A stretch of DNA of 35,587 nt from Bacteroidota bacterium. Lineage in GTDB: Bacteria; Bacteroidota; Bacteroidia; Cytophagales; Cyclobacteriaceae. Positions 24,304 through 33,827 of this stretch are shown one piece after another. The stretch is from NCBI GenBank assembly GCA_016866385.1, contig VGMU01000023.1, positions 1 through 35,587 of the forward strand, read 5' to 3'. A program made the position numbers and the translations under genes. Under the pieces are notes generated by a model. That model was not told the origin of the DNA. It saw only the letters and a list, made by a program, of their open reading frames with translations, and made no database searches. The stretch's first letter is position 1. Every line of letters begins with the position of its first letter.

Positions 24304-25758
24304 TTATTCTCCTTGAGCCAAAGAATACCCTTTTACACCATCAAACGTGTACAGGTGTTCGGTCTTGATGAAATCCAATCCCAGATGATTGATTTCTTGA
24401 AGCAAGGCAATGACCTGACGATGGTCAATAGGCCCTCCATTCGTCGATTTGAATCGGCACCTCCAATGGTCCGTGCAGAAGGTTTCTTTCAAACCTTCAG
24501 GGAATACCTTTACTCCACGGTTGGTGATCAACTGTAAGCTTAAGCCAGGGGTTTGGATTTGCTGCAGCATAGCTCCCAATTTGTTGGGATCTCTGTCTTC
24601 TTGGTCCCAGTCAAGAAATACGTCTATGCCCAGCAATTCCTTTTTGCTTTTTGGCTTGGCATTAAGGCGAATGGCCATGGGCTTACCTCCCTCTTTACCA
24701 AAAGAAGCAGGGATTAGTCGACTAGGTTGCTGACCAAGGCGGGAGATGACCGCTTGGGCAAATTCCATAGTGCCAACTTTCTTGGACGAAAGACCTTCCT
24801 GGTAAATGTCAGCCGTATGTATCCCATCTTCTAAGGTTTTCATCCAGGCATTTGAAATTTTTTCTGCTACCTCTGGCATGCCTAGATGAACCAACATCAA
24901 GATGGCTCCATTCAATAAACCGGATGGGTTGGCGATATTCTTGCCTGCAATGTCTGGTGCCGAACCATGGATGGCTTCAAACATGGCTACTTCTTCTCCT
25001 ACATTGGCCGAGCCTCCCAAACCTACCGAGCCCGTGACTTGTGCCGCCACGTCTGAGATAATATCTCCATACAAATTGAGGGTGACAATCACATCAAACA
25101 CTTCGGGGCGCTCGGCAATCAACGCAGTACCGATATCTATGATTTTGTGTTCAGATTGGATGTTTGGATATTCCTTGGCGATTTCATCGAAGGTTTTATG
25201 GAAAAGTCCATCGGCCAACTTCATGATATTGTCTTTGGTCATGCAGGTGACTTTTTTTTTGCCATATTTTTTGGCATACTCAAAAGCATAGCGAATGATC
25301 TTTTCCGAACCAGGTTGAGAGATGACTTTCAGGCATTGGTACACTTCCTGGGTCTGTCTGTGCTCAATGCCCGCATACAAATCCTCCTCATTTTCCCGAA
25401 TAATCACCAAGTCTGTCTTTGGAAAATGGGTTTTTACAAAAGGGGAATAGGACTTACAAGGTCGAACATTGGCAAACAAGCCAAAAGACTTGCGAGTAGT
25501 CACGTTCAGAGACTTGAATCCTCCACCCTGGGGGGTGGTAATGGGGGATTTTAAAAACACCTTGTTGGCACGTAAGGAATCAAAGGCATGGGGTTCCATT
25601 CCCGAACTGATTCCTTTGAGGTATATTTTTTCCCCGATTTCAATGACTTCATAGTCTAAATTAGCTCCTGCTGCATCCAAGATGGAGAGCGTAGCAGTCA
25701 TGATTTCGGGTCCAATCCCGTCGCCATAGGCTACGGTAATTTTTCGATGGTAAGACAT
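24304..25758 (-). CDS. icd: Isocitrate dehydrogenase, long Thermus-type form
   Basis: Oxidatively decarboxylates isocitrate to 2-oxoglutarate in the TCA cycle. It is a beta-decarboxylating dehydrogenase: ITVAYGDGIGPEIM at the start, KSLNVTTRKSFGLFANVRPCKSY, IIRENEEDLYAGIEHRQ, then NLYGDIISDVAAQVTGSVGLGGSANVG and EAIHGSAPDIAGKNIANPSGLLNGAILML (cofactor side). At 484 residues it carries an extra C-terminal domain of about 150 residues after ISRLGQQPS, as in Thermus thermophilus and rickettsial enzymes. The coenzyme (NADP is usual in this subgroup) is not certain from reading. It is monocistronic, divergent from the enoyl-CoA hydratase gene. Confidence 0.9.
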   Translation of the reverse strand: MSYHRKITVAYGDGIGPEIMTATLSILDAAGANLDYEVIEIGEKIYLKGISSGMEPHAFDSLRANKVFLKSPITTPQGGGFKSLNVTTRKSFGLFANVRPCKSYSPFVKTHFPKTDLVIIRENEEDLYAGIEHRQTQEVYQCLKVISQPGSEKIIRYAFEYAKKYGKKKVTCMTKDNIMKLADGLFHKTFDEIAKEYPNIQSEHKIIDIGTALIAERPEVFDVIVTLNLYGDIISDVAAQVTGSVGLGGSANVGEEVAMFEAIHGSAPDIAGKNIANPSGLLNGAILMLVHLGMPEVAEKISNAWMKTLEDGIHTADIYQEGLSSKKVGTMEFAQAVISRLGQQPSRLIPASFGKEGGKPMAIRLNAKPKSKKELLGIDVFLDWDQEDRDPNKLGAMLQQIQTPGLSLQLITNRGVKVFPEGLKETFCTDHWRCRFKSTNGGPIDHRQVIALLQEINHLGLDFIKTEHLYTFDGVKGYSLAQGE

Positions 25759-25795
25759 AGGTATAGTTGGTATAGCCTCAATTCAAAAGCTGGTG

Positions 25796-25803
25796 CAAAA
25801 GTA
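25796..25803 (-). promoter_or_regulatory. Predicted -7 box of icd
   Basis: Minus strand TACTTTTG (25803-25796) matches TAnnTTTG exactly, about 38 bases before the icd ATG. No -33 TTTG at the usual distance. Confidence 0.5.
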
Positions 25804-25929
25804 GGCAAAAGGGGGCGAAAACCCTCTATTTACGTCAAAAAATCAACTTATAGGTAGCATTAAAAAATCTTTGAAAAACAGAGACTCATTTGATGTTCTT
25901 GGTTTTTCCAAATGGCATTGCTTGGCATT

Positions 25930-25951
25930 GTTCTTGTCAAACGTATATTTG
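25930..25951 (+). promoter_or_regulatory. Predicted promoter of the enoyl-CoA hydratase gene
   Basis: TATATTTG at 25944-25951 matches TAnnTTTG exactly. A TTGG about 18 bases upstream is a plausible -33 element. The ATG at 25974 follows 22 bases later, so the UTR is short. This probably drives the plus-strand run starting with the hydratase and flippase. Confidence 0.6.
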
Positions 25952-25973
25952 TCTCACGTAATCTTGCATCCGC

Positions 25974-26756
25974 ATGACTGAACCTGTCAATATCATCTCC
26001 GAAGAGAATAACGGAATTCTTTATTTGACCATCAATAGAGAAGATAAAATGAATGCCCTAAGTTTTTCCACCCTGGAAGAACTCAAGTTGGTCTTCGAAC
26101 AATTGATGGACAACAAATCCATCAAAGCAGTAATTCTCACTGGTGCAGGAGAAAAAGCGTTTGTGGCTGGGGCAGATATCACCGAAATTGCCTCACTCAA
26201 CGAGGTCAATGCACGTAAGTTTGCTGAATTTGGTCAGGAGATTTTCGCCATGATTGAAAATTGCCACAAGCCTGTACTTGCCGTCACCAACGGATATACC
26301 TTAGGGGGTGGATGTGAGTTGGCCATGGCCTGCCACATGAGGATTGCCACGGCTAATGCCAAATTTGGACAACCGGAGGTAAATCTGGGAATCATTCCGG
26401 GATACGGAGGTACCCAAAGACTTACCCTTTTGGTAGGCAGAGGAAAAGCCAATGAATTGATGATGACCGGGGACATGATAGGAGCGGAAGAAGCAAAAAG
26501 TCTAGGCTTGGTCAATCATGTATTCCCTACTAAAGAAGAGGCAATCGCATGCGCAGAAGCAATAGTGGAGAAAATAAGAAGCAAAGCTCCCCTGGCTATC
26601 GGCATGATCGTGGATTGCGTCAATGCGGTATTTTCACAGGAAAATGGATACCAAACCGAAGCTAATTCCTTTGCCAGGTGCGTGAAATCAGGAGATTACA
26701 AAGAGGGAACCTCTGCATTTCTTGAAAAAAGAAAGCCTATCTTCCGTGGAGAATAA
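25974..26756 (+). CDS. Enoyl-CoA hydratase/isomerase (crotonase family)
   Basis: Cytoplasmic crotonase-fold enzyme of 260 residues, probably hydrating 2-enoyl-CoA in fatty-acid beta-oxidation or a related pathway. Both catalytic glutamates are present: Glu115 in LGGGCELAMAC and Glu135 in QPEVNLGIIPGYGGTQRL, with the 20-residue spacing of true hydratases. The oxyanion-hole segment AFVAGADITEI is near residue 62. The flippase gene begins 15 bases after its stop, so the two are likely cotranscribed although functionally unrelated by eye. Other crotonase activities, such as short-chain crotonyl-CoA hydration, are possible. Confidence 0.93.
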   Translation: MTEPVNIISEENNGILYLTINREDKMNALSFSTLEELKLVFEQLMDNKSIKAVILTGAGEKAFVAGADITEIASLNEVNARKFAEFGQEIFAMIENCHKPVLAVTNGYTLGGGCELAMACHMRIATANAKFGQPEVNLGIIPGYGGTQRLTLLVGRGKANELMMTGDMIGAEEAKSLGLVNHVFPTKEEAIACAEAIVEKIRSKAPLAIGMIVDCVNAVFSQENGYQTEANSFARCVKSGDYKEGTSAFLEKRKPIFRGE

Positions 26757-26771
26757 GCTCCTCCTGCCTTC

Positions 26772-28262
26772 ATGAGCCAGCTAAAAAAACTTGCAGGACA
26801 AACAGCCATCTATGGCCTAAGTAGCATTTTAGGTCGTTCCATCAATTTTTTACTCATCATAGTCTACACGGCCTACCTCAGCGAAGCAGATTTGGGCGCA
26901 TTCACGGGGATTTATGCCTTGATCGGGTTTTTTAATATTGTGTTTACTTATGGCATGGAAACGGCCTTCTTTCGATTTTCTACCGGAAAATCTTTAGATC
27001 CAAAAAAAGTATACTCCAACACTCAGTCTCTCTTGCTTTGTTCTACTTTGCTTCTTGGAACCTTGGTTTATTTAGCGGCTCCTTTTCTAGCGCAAAGCAT
27101 GAATTACCCCGATCAAGCCTACCTTTTCCAATGGACAGCCTTGATTTTATCCTTTGATGCACTTTTAGCTATACCTTTTGCCAAGCTAAGGCTAGACAAT
27201 AAAGCGCTCAGCTTTGCTACTGCCAAAGTGATCAATATCCTCTTGAATGTGGGATTCAATTTGCTCTTCCTGATTTGGATTCCTACATGGATCGAAGCAG
27301 GTGCTTTTTCCTCCGATATTTTTCCAAGTACCTGGGGGGTAGAGTATATTTTGCTGTCCAATCTCCTCGCCAATGGACTAATAATTCCTCTGGTGTGGTG
27401 GAAAGCAGGAGCTTTTCATTTTCAACTTAAAAAAGAAATTCTCTATCCCATGTGGGGCTATTCGCTTCCCCTACTTGCCATGGGATTGGCAGGAGTGACC
27501 AACGAATTGCTCTCTAGATTACTTTTTGAGTTTGTCTTACCGCTCAACTTTTACCCTGGATTAAATTCTAGGGAGGCAGCAGGAATTTTTGGAGCCAATT
27601 TTAAGTTGGCGATCCTGATGAACCTGGTCATCCAAGCCTTCAAATATGCCGCAGAACCCTTCTTTTTTAGGCAATCTGGAGAAAAAGACTCCCCTTACCT
27701 GTACGCTCAGGTGATGCATGGATTTGTTATTTTTTGTTCCCTGTTGATGCTTGTTCTCTCAGTTAATTTAAATTGGATTGGACCATTGTTTTTAAAAGGC
27801 TCTTCTTACACCCTGGGATTCTCTACAGTGCCTATTCTTTTGGGAAGCTATTTACTCTTAGGAGTATATTTCAATGTTTCCATTTGGTTTAAACTTACCG
27901 ACAAAACTGCTTACAGTTTTTGGATTACCTGCCTAGGAGCTGCTGTCAGTGCCGGGTGTATTTTTTTACTCGTGCCCGTTTGGGGATTTATGGGCGCTGC
28001 AGTAGGTAGTGTGGCCTGCTACTTGGTGATGACTTTAGTTTGCTTCTATTATGGACAAAAATTTTATCCTATCCCCTATCATAGCTTCAAGGGTTTAGTA
28101 TATGTTACTGTGGCATTTGCATTGAGCTACGTGGGGTTTTACCTGGAATTGGGGTCTTTTTGGTTAGATTTTTTGGCTAAAAACCTGCTTATTCTGCTCT
28201 TTTTGGGAGGTTTTTTTCTTGTTGACCGAAAGTTTATTTCAGGTATTTTAGAAAAAAAATAG
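26772..28262 (+). CDS. Polysaccharide flippase (Wzx/MATE-like)
   Basis: Inner-membrane protein of 496 residues with about 14 hydrophobic helices. It begins LKKLAGQTAIYGLSSILGRSINFLL, the amphipathic lead and first helix typical of the polysaccharide-biosynthesis/MVF/MATE-like flippases. SLPLLAMGLAGVTNELLSRLL near residue 235 and the AAEPFFFR segment also fit. It likely flips a lipid-linked glycan or similar amphiphile across the inner membrane. Its neighbours are the enoyl-CoA hydratase and a TPR protein. No polymerase or other O-antigen genes are adjacent, so the cargo is unknown. Confidence 0.88.
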   Translation: MSQLKKLAGQTAIYGLSSILGRSINFLLIIVYTAYLSEADLGAFTGIYALIGFFNIVFTYGMETAFFRFSTGKSLDPKKVYSNTQSLLLCSTLLLGTLVYLAAPFLAQSMNYPDQAYLFQWTALILSFDALLAIPFAKLRLDNKALSFATAKVINILLNVGFNLLFLIWIPTWIEAGAFSSDIFPSTWGVEYILLSNLLANGLIIPLVWWKAGAFHFQLKKEILYPMWGYSLPLLAMGLAGVTNELLSRLLFEFVLPLNFYPGLNSREAAGIFGANFKLAILMNLVIQAFKYAAEPFFFRQSGEKDSPYLYAQVMHGFVIFCSLLMLVLSVNLNWIGPLFLKGSSYTLGFSTVPILLGSYLLLGVYFNVSIWFKLTDKTAYSFWITCLGAAVSAGCIFLLVPVWGFMGAAVGSVACYLVMTLVCFYYGQKFYPIPYHSFKGLVYVTVAFALSYVGFYLELGSFWLDFLAKNLLILLFLGGFFLVDRKFISGILEKK

Positions 28263-28293
28263 CCTGGAAGGATACCTGTTTTTCGATTGGAAA

Positions 28294-30090
28294 ATGATTT
28301 GTTTTCCCTTATTCCACAAAAGGCATTATGTTTGCAGTGACCTGCAGAAATACCTTCTTCTAGTGAAATTTATTCCCTTTTTTCTTCTTTCATTCTACTT
28401 TTTTTCTCTTCCCTATTTGGGTCAATGCCAAGGTAATCCTTCTAAAAAAGAGCGAAAAGTACAAGAGATACAAACTACGGTAGAACGCTTGTTTATCGAA
28501 GGAGAAAAAGCATCCGTACTGGGGGAATGGGATAAAGCCTATTTCTTATTTGATAAAGCCTTAAACTTGGCTCCCGAGCAGGCAGCCATTTCCTATAAAA
28601 TGGCCGAAGTCCTTGGAAAAAATAAGCAGCCCGAAAAAGCATTGCCTTTTGCCCAAAAAGCTGTTGCCCTGGAACCAAGCAATAGCTACTATGCCTTATT
28701 ACTTGCAGAACTATATCACCAGCAGCAGCAGCCTTTGCGTGCAGCAGAAATTTTGGACAAACTCACTCAAGAATCTTCCAAAAACCAATCCTACACCTTA
28801 GACTTAGCCAGTATTTACTTGGATGCCAACGAATTTGACAAGGCCTTGGTGGTACTGGATAGAGCAGAAGCATTTTATGGGGTACGAGAGCCCTTTACGG
28901 TTCAAAAACAAAGGATTTACCTGAGAAAAGACAACCTGTCCAAAGCTATAGAAGAAGGGGAAAAATTGATTGCTGCCTTTCCAGGAAATCCCGCGTATGT
29001 ATTGGGCTTGGTGGAGATTCTGTTTAACAACGGCAGGCTGGATCAAGCCATCCAATTGGTGGAGGGAGAAATACAAAAATACTCAGACCAGCCCGAATTG
29101 CAGATGGCTGCATACACCCTAAAGTCCGAAAAAGGGGATGCCTCAGGTGCTCTGTCACATTTGATATTTGGAATGAAAAGTGCCGACTTAGCAGGTTCTG
29201 CAAAGGCGAAAGCTTATGAAGGAATTCTTGAGGAAATAAAAACCCAAGAAAGAGAATCTATCCTAGATACCTTAGAATTCCTCATGCTAGGGTCACGTCC
29301 TGAGGATGCCTCCATATTTGAAGCATTAGGAAAGCGCCGCATGGCAGAAAAAAAGGTGGCAGAAGGAATCGCTTTCTACAAAAAATCCTTGTCCCTAGAG
29401 TCAAATAACCAAGGTTTATTGGAAGAGGTTATCCTGAATTCATTTGAAGTAAACACCCCCTACCAAGAAGTAGAAAATTATACCCAGATGGCTGTGGAGG
29501 AGTTTCCGGAGGTAGCTGCCTTTTGGTTTTACGATGGGGTGGTAAAGTCGGCGCAAAAAAAAGATTCTCTGTCGGTAATATCTTTGGAGCATGCCTTACG
29601 ATTGAATGAAGAAAAAAATCAGCAATTGTCCCAAGTAGCCTACGGGACCCTTGCCAATAGCCAATACAACTTAGGGGAGAAAGAAAAGGCCTTTGCCAAC
29701 TTTGAAAAAGCATTGGCTTTAGATTCCAAAGACGACCTGGTATTAAATAATTATGCTTATTTTCTATCCTTAGAGAAGTTGGAACTGGAAAAGGCAAAGA
29801 ACATGGCTGAGCGTGTGGTGAAAAGAAACCCCAATAATTCTACCTACCTGGATACCCTAGCATGGATATTATTTCAGATGAAAAAATACGTGGAAGCTTT
29901 GGCTTACATGGAAAAGGCCATACAATTGGAAAATGATCCCAGTGGAGTCCTAATGGAACATTACGGAGACATTCTTTACCATCTCAATAGGGTAGATGAG
30001 GCCATAACCTGGTGGAAAAAAGCACAGCAACATCCAGAAGGATCGGAAAAATTGGCTCAGAAAATCAAAGAAGGAAAATACCATGAATAA
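28294..30090 (+). CDS. Exported tetratricopeptide-repeat protein
   Basis: A TPR solenoid, about 575-598 residues, exported or periplasm-facing. The ATG at 28294 gives a long hydrophilic lead before the hydrophobic stretch; a GTG at 28363 (then KFIPFFLLSFYFFSLPYLGQ) would put a standard signal peptide at the very start and may be the true one. Recognisable repeats include WDKAYFLFDKALNLAPEQA, PEKALPFAQKAVALEPSN, EKAFANFEKALALDSKDD, and YVEALAYMEKAIQLEND, covering most of the length. It probably acts as a scaffold in envelope assembly. It overlaps the lipoprotein gene by 8 bases, indicating coupling. Confidence 0.9.
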   Translation: MICFPLFHKRHYVCSDLQKYLLLVKFIPFFLLSFYFFSLPYLGQCQGNPSKKERKVQEIQTTVERLFIEGEKASVLGEWDKAYFLFDKALNLAPEQAAISYKMAEVLGKNKQPEKALPFAQKAVALEPSNSYYALLLAELYHQQQQPLRAAEILDKLTQESSKNQSYTLDLASIYLDANEFDKALVVLDRAEAFYGVREPFTVQKQRIYLRKDNLSKAIEEGEKLIAAFPGNPAYVLGLVEILFNNGRLDQAIQLVEGEIQKYSDQPELQMAAYTLKSEKGDASGALSHLIFGMKSADLAGSAKAKAYEGILEEIKTQERESILDTLEFLMLGSRPEDASIFEALGKRRMAEKKVAEGIAFYKKSLSLESNNQGLLEEVILNSFEVNTPYQEVENYTQMAVEEFPEVAAFWFYDGVVKSAQKKDSLSVISLEHALRLNEEKNQQLSQVAYGTLANSQYNLGEKEKAFANFEKALALDSKDDLVLNNYAYFLSLEKLELEKAKNMAERVVKRNPNNSTYLDTLAWILFQMKKYVEALAYMEKAIQLENDPSGVLMEHYGDILYHLNRVDEAITWWKKAQQHPEGSEKLAQKIKEGKYHE

Positions 30091-30820
30091 GCTTCTCCAC
30101 CTTGGATGCCTTCTCGGGCTGGCACTGCTTTTGGGCTGTGCCAAAAAAACCTTGATCTATGAAGGCAATTCCATCATGGAAGATTTTACACCAAGAAAAG
30201 CCTCTTACGAATACCTTCAGGGTAAAGCAAAAATTGTATTAGAGGAAGATTCTGGAAAAATAACTAGGGGCACCCTTCAATTGCGCGCCAAAAATGATAG
30301 TATTCTTTGGTTTTCCCTTTCCCCAGGCTTGGGTTTGGAAGCCATAAGGGGAATAATCACGGCCTCTAAAATACAGATTCAAGATAGAATTGGAGGTAAT
30401 GACGTCAACCTAAGTCATGAAGATTTTGAGCGCCTGTATGGGGTAAACGTTTCTCTTGATCTTTTCCAAAACCTGCTTTGGGCCAATATTCCCTACCCAG
30501 TAAGTTATGAGGATAGATTGCTTCGGGTCGGTAAAAGGTTTGAATTGACTCAGGTAAGAGATAGAATCCGTTATTTTAGTAAAATAGACACCAAGCATGG
30601 CAAAGTAATAGAATTTTCGAGCACTTCTTTGTCCAATTTGGGCTCTATTTTAGGTAGCTTTGAAAAATTTCAAGAGGTCAACTCCCAGGTATTCCCGGTA
30701 GGGGCCCTCTACAAAGTTGCCTTTGTCACCCCTGAAAAAAGTTATTATTTTAGAGTTTACTTGGATTGGACTTCTTTTGAGTTGCAAGAGGCTTCCCTTG
30801 GATTTCCTTTTCGATTTTAA
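30083..30820 (+). CDS. DUF4292 lipoprotein (LolB-like)
   Basis: Lipoprotein of 245 residues: signal peptide with lipobox LLLGC and lipidated Cys19. The mature part has alternating beta-strand pattern (YLQGKAKIVLEE, GTLQLRAKNDSILWFSLSP, LGLEAIRGIIT, IQIQDRIGG), which fits DUF4292, a Bacteroidota family with a lipoprotein-carrier-like beta fold related to LolB. That suggests handling of lipoproteins or lipids at the outer membrane, inferred from fold only. It overlaps the TPR gene by 8 bases and is followed 6 bases later by the EnvC-like gene, a tight three-gene unit. Confidence 0.85.
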   Translation: MNKLLHLGCLLGLALLLGCAKKTLIYEGNSIMEDFTPRKASYEYLQGKAKIVLEEDSGKITRGTLQLRAKNDSILWFSLSPGLGLEAIRGIITASKIQIQDRIGGNDVNLSHEDFERLYGVNVSLDLFQNLLWANIPYPVSYEDRLLRVGKRFELTQVRDRIRYFSKIDTKHGKVIEFSSTSLSNLGSILGSFEKFQEVNSQVFPVGALYKVAFVTPEKSYYFRVYLDWTSFELQEASLGFPFRF

Positions 30821-30826
30821 AATCGT

Positions 30827-32065
30827 ATGAAAATAGTGTTTCGTTTGATATTTATTTTTTGCCTGATTTCATTGCAGATAGAGGTTTTTTCCCAAACCAA
30901 TAAATCAAGGGAGCAACTGGAGCGAGACAAATTGGAAGTGCAAAACCGTTTGAAAGAATTTGATGTAATTCTCAAACAAACCACAGCCACCAAAAGGGAA
31001 TCCTTGGGGGAACTCAATGCGCTGACTAGGCAATTTCAAACCCAAAATCGATTGGTCAATACCTTGGATAGGGAGGTCACCTTGCTTTCTAATGAAATTT
31101 TCGAAATAGAGACTAAAATTTCAAGTTTAGAAAATCAATTGAAAGAGCTAAAAGCAGAGTATGCACGCATGATTTACAATTCATCCAAACTCAATAGAGG
31201 TCTCTCCATCGTAGCTTTTGTATTTAGTTCGGCCAATTTTAATCAGCTCTATATGAGGCTTAAATACCTGAAGCAATACACCGATAATAGAAAACAGCAG
31301 GCAGCACAAATTGAAAAGCTTTCAGTTGACCTAGCCAACCAGCGCATAGCTTTGGATTCTCGAAAATTGGATAAAGAAAAAGTGTTGGTAGAAGAAAAAA
31401 CAGAAAAGGAAAAACTTGAACAAATGCGCAAGGAGCAACAAGGATTAGTCAATACCTTGTCAAAAAAAGAAGGGGAAATCAAGAAGCAAATCACCGCAAC
31501 TAAGAAACAACAAGAACAACTCAATCGCATGATTAAAGCAGCCATTGAAGAAGAAATTCGATTGGCTGAAGCAGCGGCTAAAAAAGAAAACAGTAGCAGT
31601 TCCAAGACATCCGGAAGTAGCATGCCCATGACTCCGGAAGCTGCGGCACTTTCCACCTCCTTTGCTGGCAACAAAGGTAAACTGCCTTGGCCAGTAGAAA
31701 CAGGATTCATTGCTCAGGGCTACGGTACCTACCCCCATCCTACCCTTAAAGGAATTACACTAGAAAATGATGGAGTGGACATCCGTACCCAACCTAATGC
31801 TAGCGTAAGGGCAGTATTTGATGGGGTGGTGTCTAAAATCACCACCATCCCAGGATATGGAAATACACTGATTATTAAGCACGGGGAGTATTTTACCATG
31901 TACAGCAGACTCAAGTCCATTTCGGTATCGGCAGGGCAAACGGTGAAAGCCAAGACCATCATCGGTCAGGTAGCCACCAATGCAGAGGGTGTAGCAGAAG
32001 TTCACTTCCAAACCTGGAAAAGTTTACAGATTATGGACCCTGCAACCTGGATTTTAGCCAAATAG
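30827..32065 (+). CDS. EnvC-like murein hydrolase activator (degenerate M23)
   Basis: Exported protein of 412 residues: signal peptide (1 to about 23), a long coiled coil (about 25-250), a low-complexity S/T linker, and a C-terminal LytM/M23 domain (about 285-412). The M23 active site is degenerate. The first zinc His is Asn314 (ENDGVD, with Asp318 kept), the catalytic YAHL His is Arg361 (YSRL), and the HxH motif is E391-V-H393. It therefore should not cut peptidoglycan but activate an amidase, as E. coli EnvC does for AmiA/AmiB in cell separation. It starts 6 bases after the DUF4292 gene. Confidence 0.88.
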   Translation: MKIVFRLIFIFCLISLQIEVFSQTNKSREQLERDKLEVQNRLKEFDVILKQTTATKRESLGELNALTRQFQTQNRLVNTLDREVTLLSNEIFEIETKISSLENQLKELKAEYARMIYNSSKLNRGLSIVAFVFSSANFNQLYMRLKYLKQYTDNRKQQAAQIEKLSVDLANQRIALDSRKLDKEKVLVEEKTEKEKLEQMRKEQQGLVNTLSKKEGEIKKQITATKKQQEQLNRMIKAAIEEEIRLAEAAAKKENSSSSKTSGSSMPMTPEAAALSTSFAGNKGKLPWPVETGFIAQGYGTYPHPTLKGITLENDGVDIRTQPNASVRAVFDGVVSKITTIPGYGNTLIIKHGEYFTMYSRLKSISVSAGQTVKAKTIIGQVATNAEGVAEVHFQTWKSLQIMDPATWILAK

Positions 32066-32115
32066 TATACAAAAGTAAGAGTTTATAAAAAAGATGTTCT
32101 CAAGGGAAAAATCCC

Positions 32116-32146
32116 TTTGGCCAAGCGGGGGAACCTTGTATATTTG
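32116..32146 (+). promoter_or_regulatory. Predicted promoter of tatA-gatA-mltD
   Basis: TTTG (32116-32119), a 19-base spacer and TATATTTG (32139-32146) form a textbook Bacteroidota -33/-7 pair. Start expected near 32150-32153, about 25 bases before the tatA ATG. Confidence 0.75.
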
Positions 32147-32176
32147 TATCCTATACCTACTTAAACACAAAAGCTT

Positions 32177-32374
32177 ATGGCTACTTTAGGTTTTCTTCAA
32201 AATATGAGCGGAGGATCATTGATTTTGATCATCGTAGTTATCCTTCTTTTGTTTGGTGCTAAGCGAATCCCCGAATTGGCTCGAGGATTGGGAAGAGGAA
32301 TTCGTGAATTCAAAGATGCTACCAAAGAGATTCAAAATGACCTGGAAGATGGCATGAAGGATAAGAAGAAGTAA
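32177..32374 (+). CDS. tatA: Sec-independent translocase subunit TatA/E
   Basis: Twin-arginine translocase pore component. It has 65 residues: one N-terminal membrane helix (GGSLILIIVVILLLFGAKRI), the hinge and amphipathic helix with the conserved F-G hinge and P-E-L (IPELARGLGRGIREFKDA), and a short charged Lys-rich tail. It moves folded proteins with RR signals across the inner membrane. TatA and TatE cannot be told apart by sequence, and no tatB or tatC is adjacent. It is the first gene behind a strong predicted promoter and starts 17 bases before gatA. Confidence 0.94.
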   Translation: MATLGFLQNMSGGSLILIIVVILLLFGAKRIPELARGLGRGIREFKDATKEIQNDLEDGMKDKKK

Positions 32375-32391
32375 ACCCCAGGCAATCACCT

Positions 32392-33816
32392 GTGGAAAAA
32401 TTTAATTCTTTTGATGAGATAAAAAATGCCTTGGAAAAAAAGGCATGTACTTGTCAAACGATAGTTAACCATTACCTCACCAACATCCAGTCGAAGGCCC
32501 ATCTCAATGCCTTCGTCGAAGTTTACGAACATGCTGCTCGTGAACAAGCCCTGAAAGTTGACGATAAAATTGCCCAAGGCATTGCCGGTAAATTAGCCGG
32601 CATGGTCGTCGGTATCAAAGATGTGCTCAATTTTGCCGGTCATCCCGCTACGGCAGGATCAAAGATCTTAGAGGGATACATTTCCCAGCACACGGCTACT
32701 GCGGTTCAACGTCTTCTTGAAGAAGATGCCATCATCATCGGCAGACTCAATTGCGATGAATTCGGAATGGGAAGTTCCAATGAAAATAGCGTCTATGGCA
32801 AGGTGCACAATGCTCTGGACTTCAACAAAGTTCCTGGAGGATCTTCAGGAGGCTCAGCAGTGGCTGTGCAGGCCAATTTGTGTACGGTGTCTTTGGGTTC
32901 GGACACAGGAGGTTCTGTGAGGCAACCTGCCGCTTTTACTGGAGTGATAGGGATGAAGCCCACCTACTCTCGAATTTCCCGTTGGGGCTTGATTGCTTAT
33001 GCCTCCTCATTTGATACCATAGGTATTTTTTCACGAACCATCCAAGATAACGCCCTGGTGATGGAAGTCATCGCTGGATACGATGAATGGGACAGCACTT
33101 CTTCCAAAAAATCTGTTTTGTCTTACAGTCAGCTTCTCCCTTTCAATAGAAAAGTTAAGGTAGCCATACTCAGGGAAACTCTAGATTCTCCTGCTTTGCA
33201 ATCAGAAATTAAAAAGAATACAGAATCTGTTTTGGCAAAATTGAAAAAAGAAGGACACCAGGTAGAGGCAGTAAGTTTTCCGCTTCTAAAGTATCTTTTA
33301 CCTACTTATTATATCTTGAGTACCGCAGAAGCCAGTACCAACCTTTCTAGGTTTGATGGGGTGAAGTACGGGTACCGATCTCCGAAGTCCACTGATTTGG
33401 AAAGCCTGTATACCAAAAGCCGAAGTGAAGGTTTTTCAGAGGAGGTAAAGCGTAGAATCATGCTTGGAACCTTTGTGCTTTCTTCCAATTATTACGATGC
33501 CTATTTTAGTAAAGCTCAAAAAGTACGAAGGGTCATCAAAGAGTTTACCGAACAAATTTTGACTACATTTGACTACATTTTGCTCCCTACTACACCCACT
33601 ACTGCTTTTGCGTTTGGAGAGCACGGAAGTGATCCTCTAGCCATGTATTTGGAAGATTTATTTACTGTACAGGCATCCGTCACCGGAATGCCTGCCATTT
33701 CTATCCCCAACGGAAAGGATGAAGCAGGCATGCCCATAGGCTTACAAGTGATCACAAATTCCTTCAAAGAAGCAGATTTATATGCTTTTAGTGATTATCT
33801 TTTGAAATTGAACTAA
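32392..33816 (+). CDS. gatA: Glu-tRNA(Gln)/Asp-tRNA(Asn) amidotransferase subunit A
   Basis: Amidase-signature glutaminase of the GatCAB complex, which amidates mischarged Glu-tRNA(Gln) or Asp-tRNA(Asn). The Ser-cisSer-Lys triad is present: Lys76 (VGIKDVLN), cis-Ser151 in PGGSSGGSA, and nucleophile Ser175 in SDTGGSVRQPA. RLNCDEFGMGSSNENS and AYASSFDTIGIFS are GatA-specific. 474 residues is the normal length. The start is GTG at 32392, since no ATG is available until deep in the conserved domain. gatB and gatC are not in the window, as is common when the subunits are scattered. Confidence 0.95.
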   Translation: MEKFNSFDEIKNALEKKACTCQTIVNHYLTNIQSKAHLNAFVEVYEHAAREQALKVDDKIAQGIAGKLAGMVVGIKDVLNFAGHPATAGSKILEGYISQHTATAVQRLLEEDAIIIGRLNCDEFGMGSSNENSVYGKVHNALDFNKVPGGSSGGSAVAVQANLCTVSLGSDTGGSVRQPAAFTGVIGMKPTYSRISRWGLIAYASSFDTIGIFSRTIQDNALVMEVIAGYDEWDSTSSKKSVLSYSQLLPFNRKVKVAILRETLDSPALQSEIKKNTESVLAKLKKEGHQVEAVSFPLLKYLLPTYYILSTAEASTNLSRFDGVKYGYRSPKSTDLESLYTKSRSEGFSEEVKRRIMLGTFVLSSNYYDAYFSKAQKVRRVIKEFTEQILTTFDYILLPTTPTTAFAFGEHGSDPLAMYLEDLFTVQASVTGMPAISIPNGKDEAGMPIGLQVITNSFKEADLYAFSDYLLKLN

Positions 33817-33827
33817 AACCAAGCTCG

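Noticed and set aside
31249-31710. A 153-codon ORF antisense to the EnvC-like gene, rich in Ser, Cys and Phe
   Set aside because: It mirrors the coiled-coil codons (Lys/Glu/Gln) of the real gene on the opposite strand. No independent evidence.
32102-32117. A 6-bp hairpin (AAGGGA/TCCCTT) after the EnvC-like gene considered as a terminator
   Set aside because: No T-tract follows it, and its 3-prime side overlaps the -33 element of the tatA promoter.
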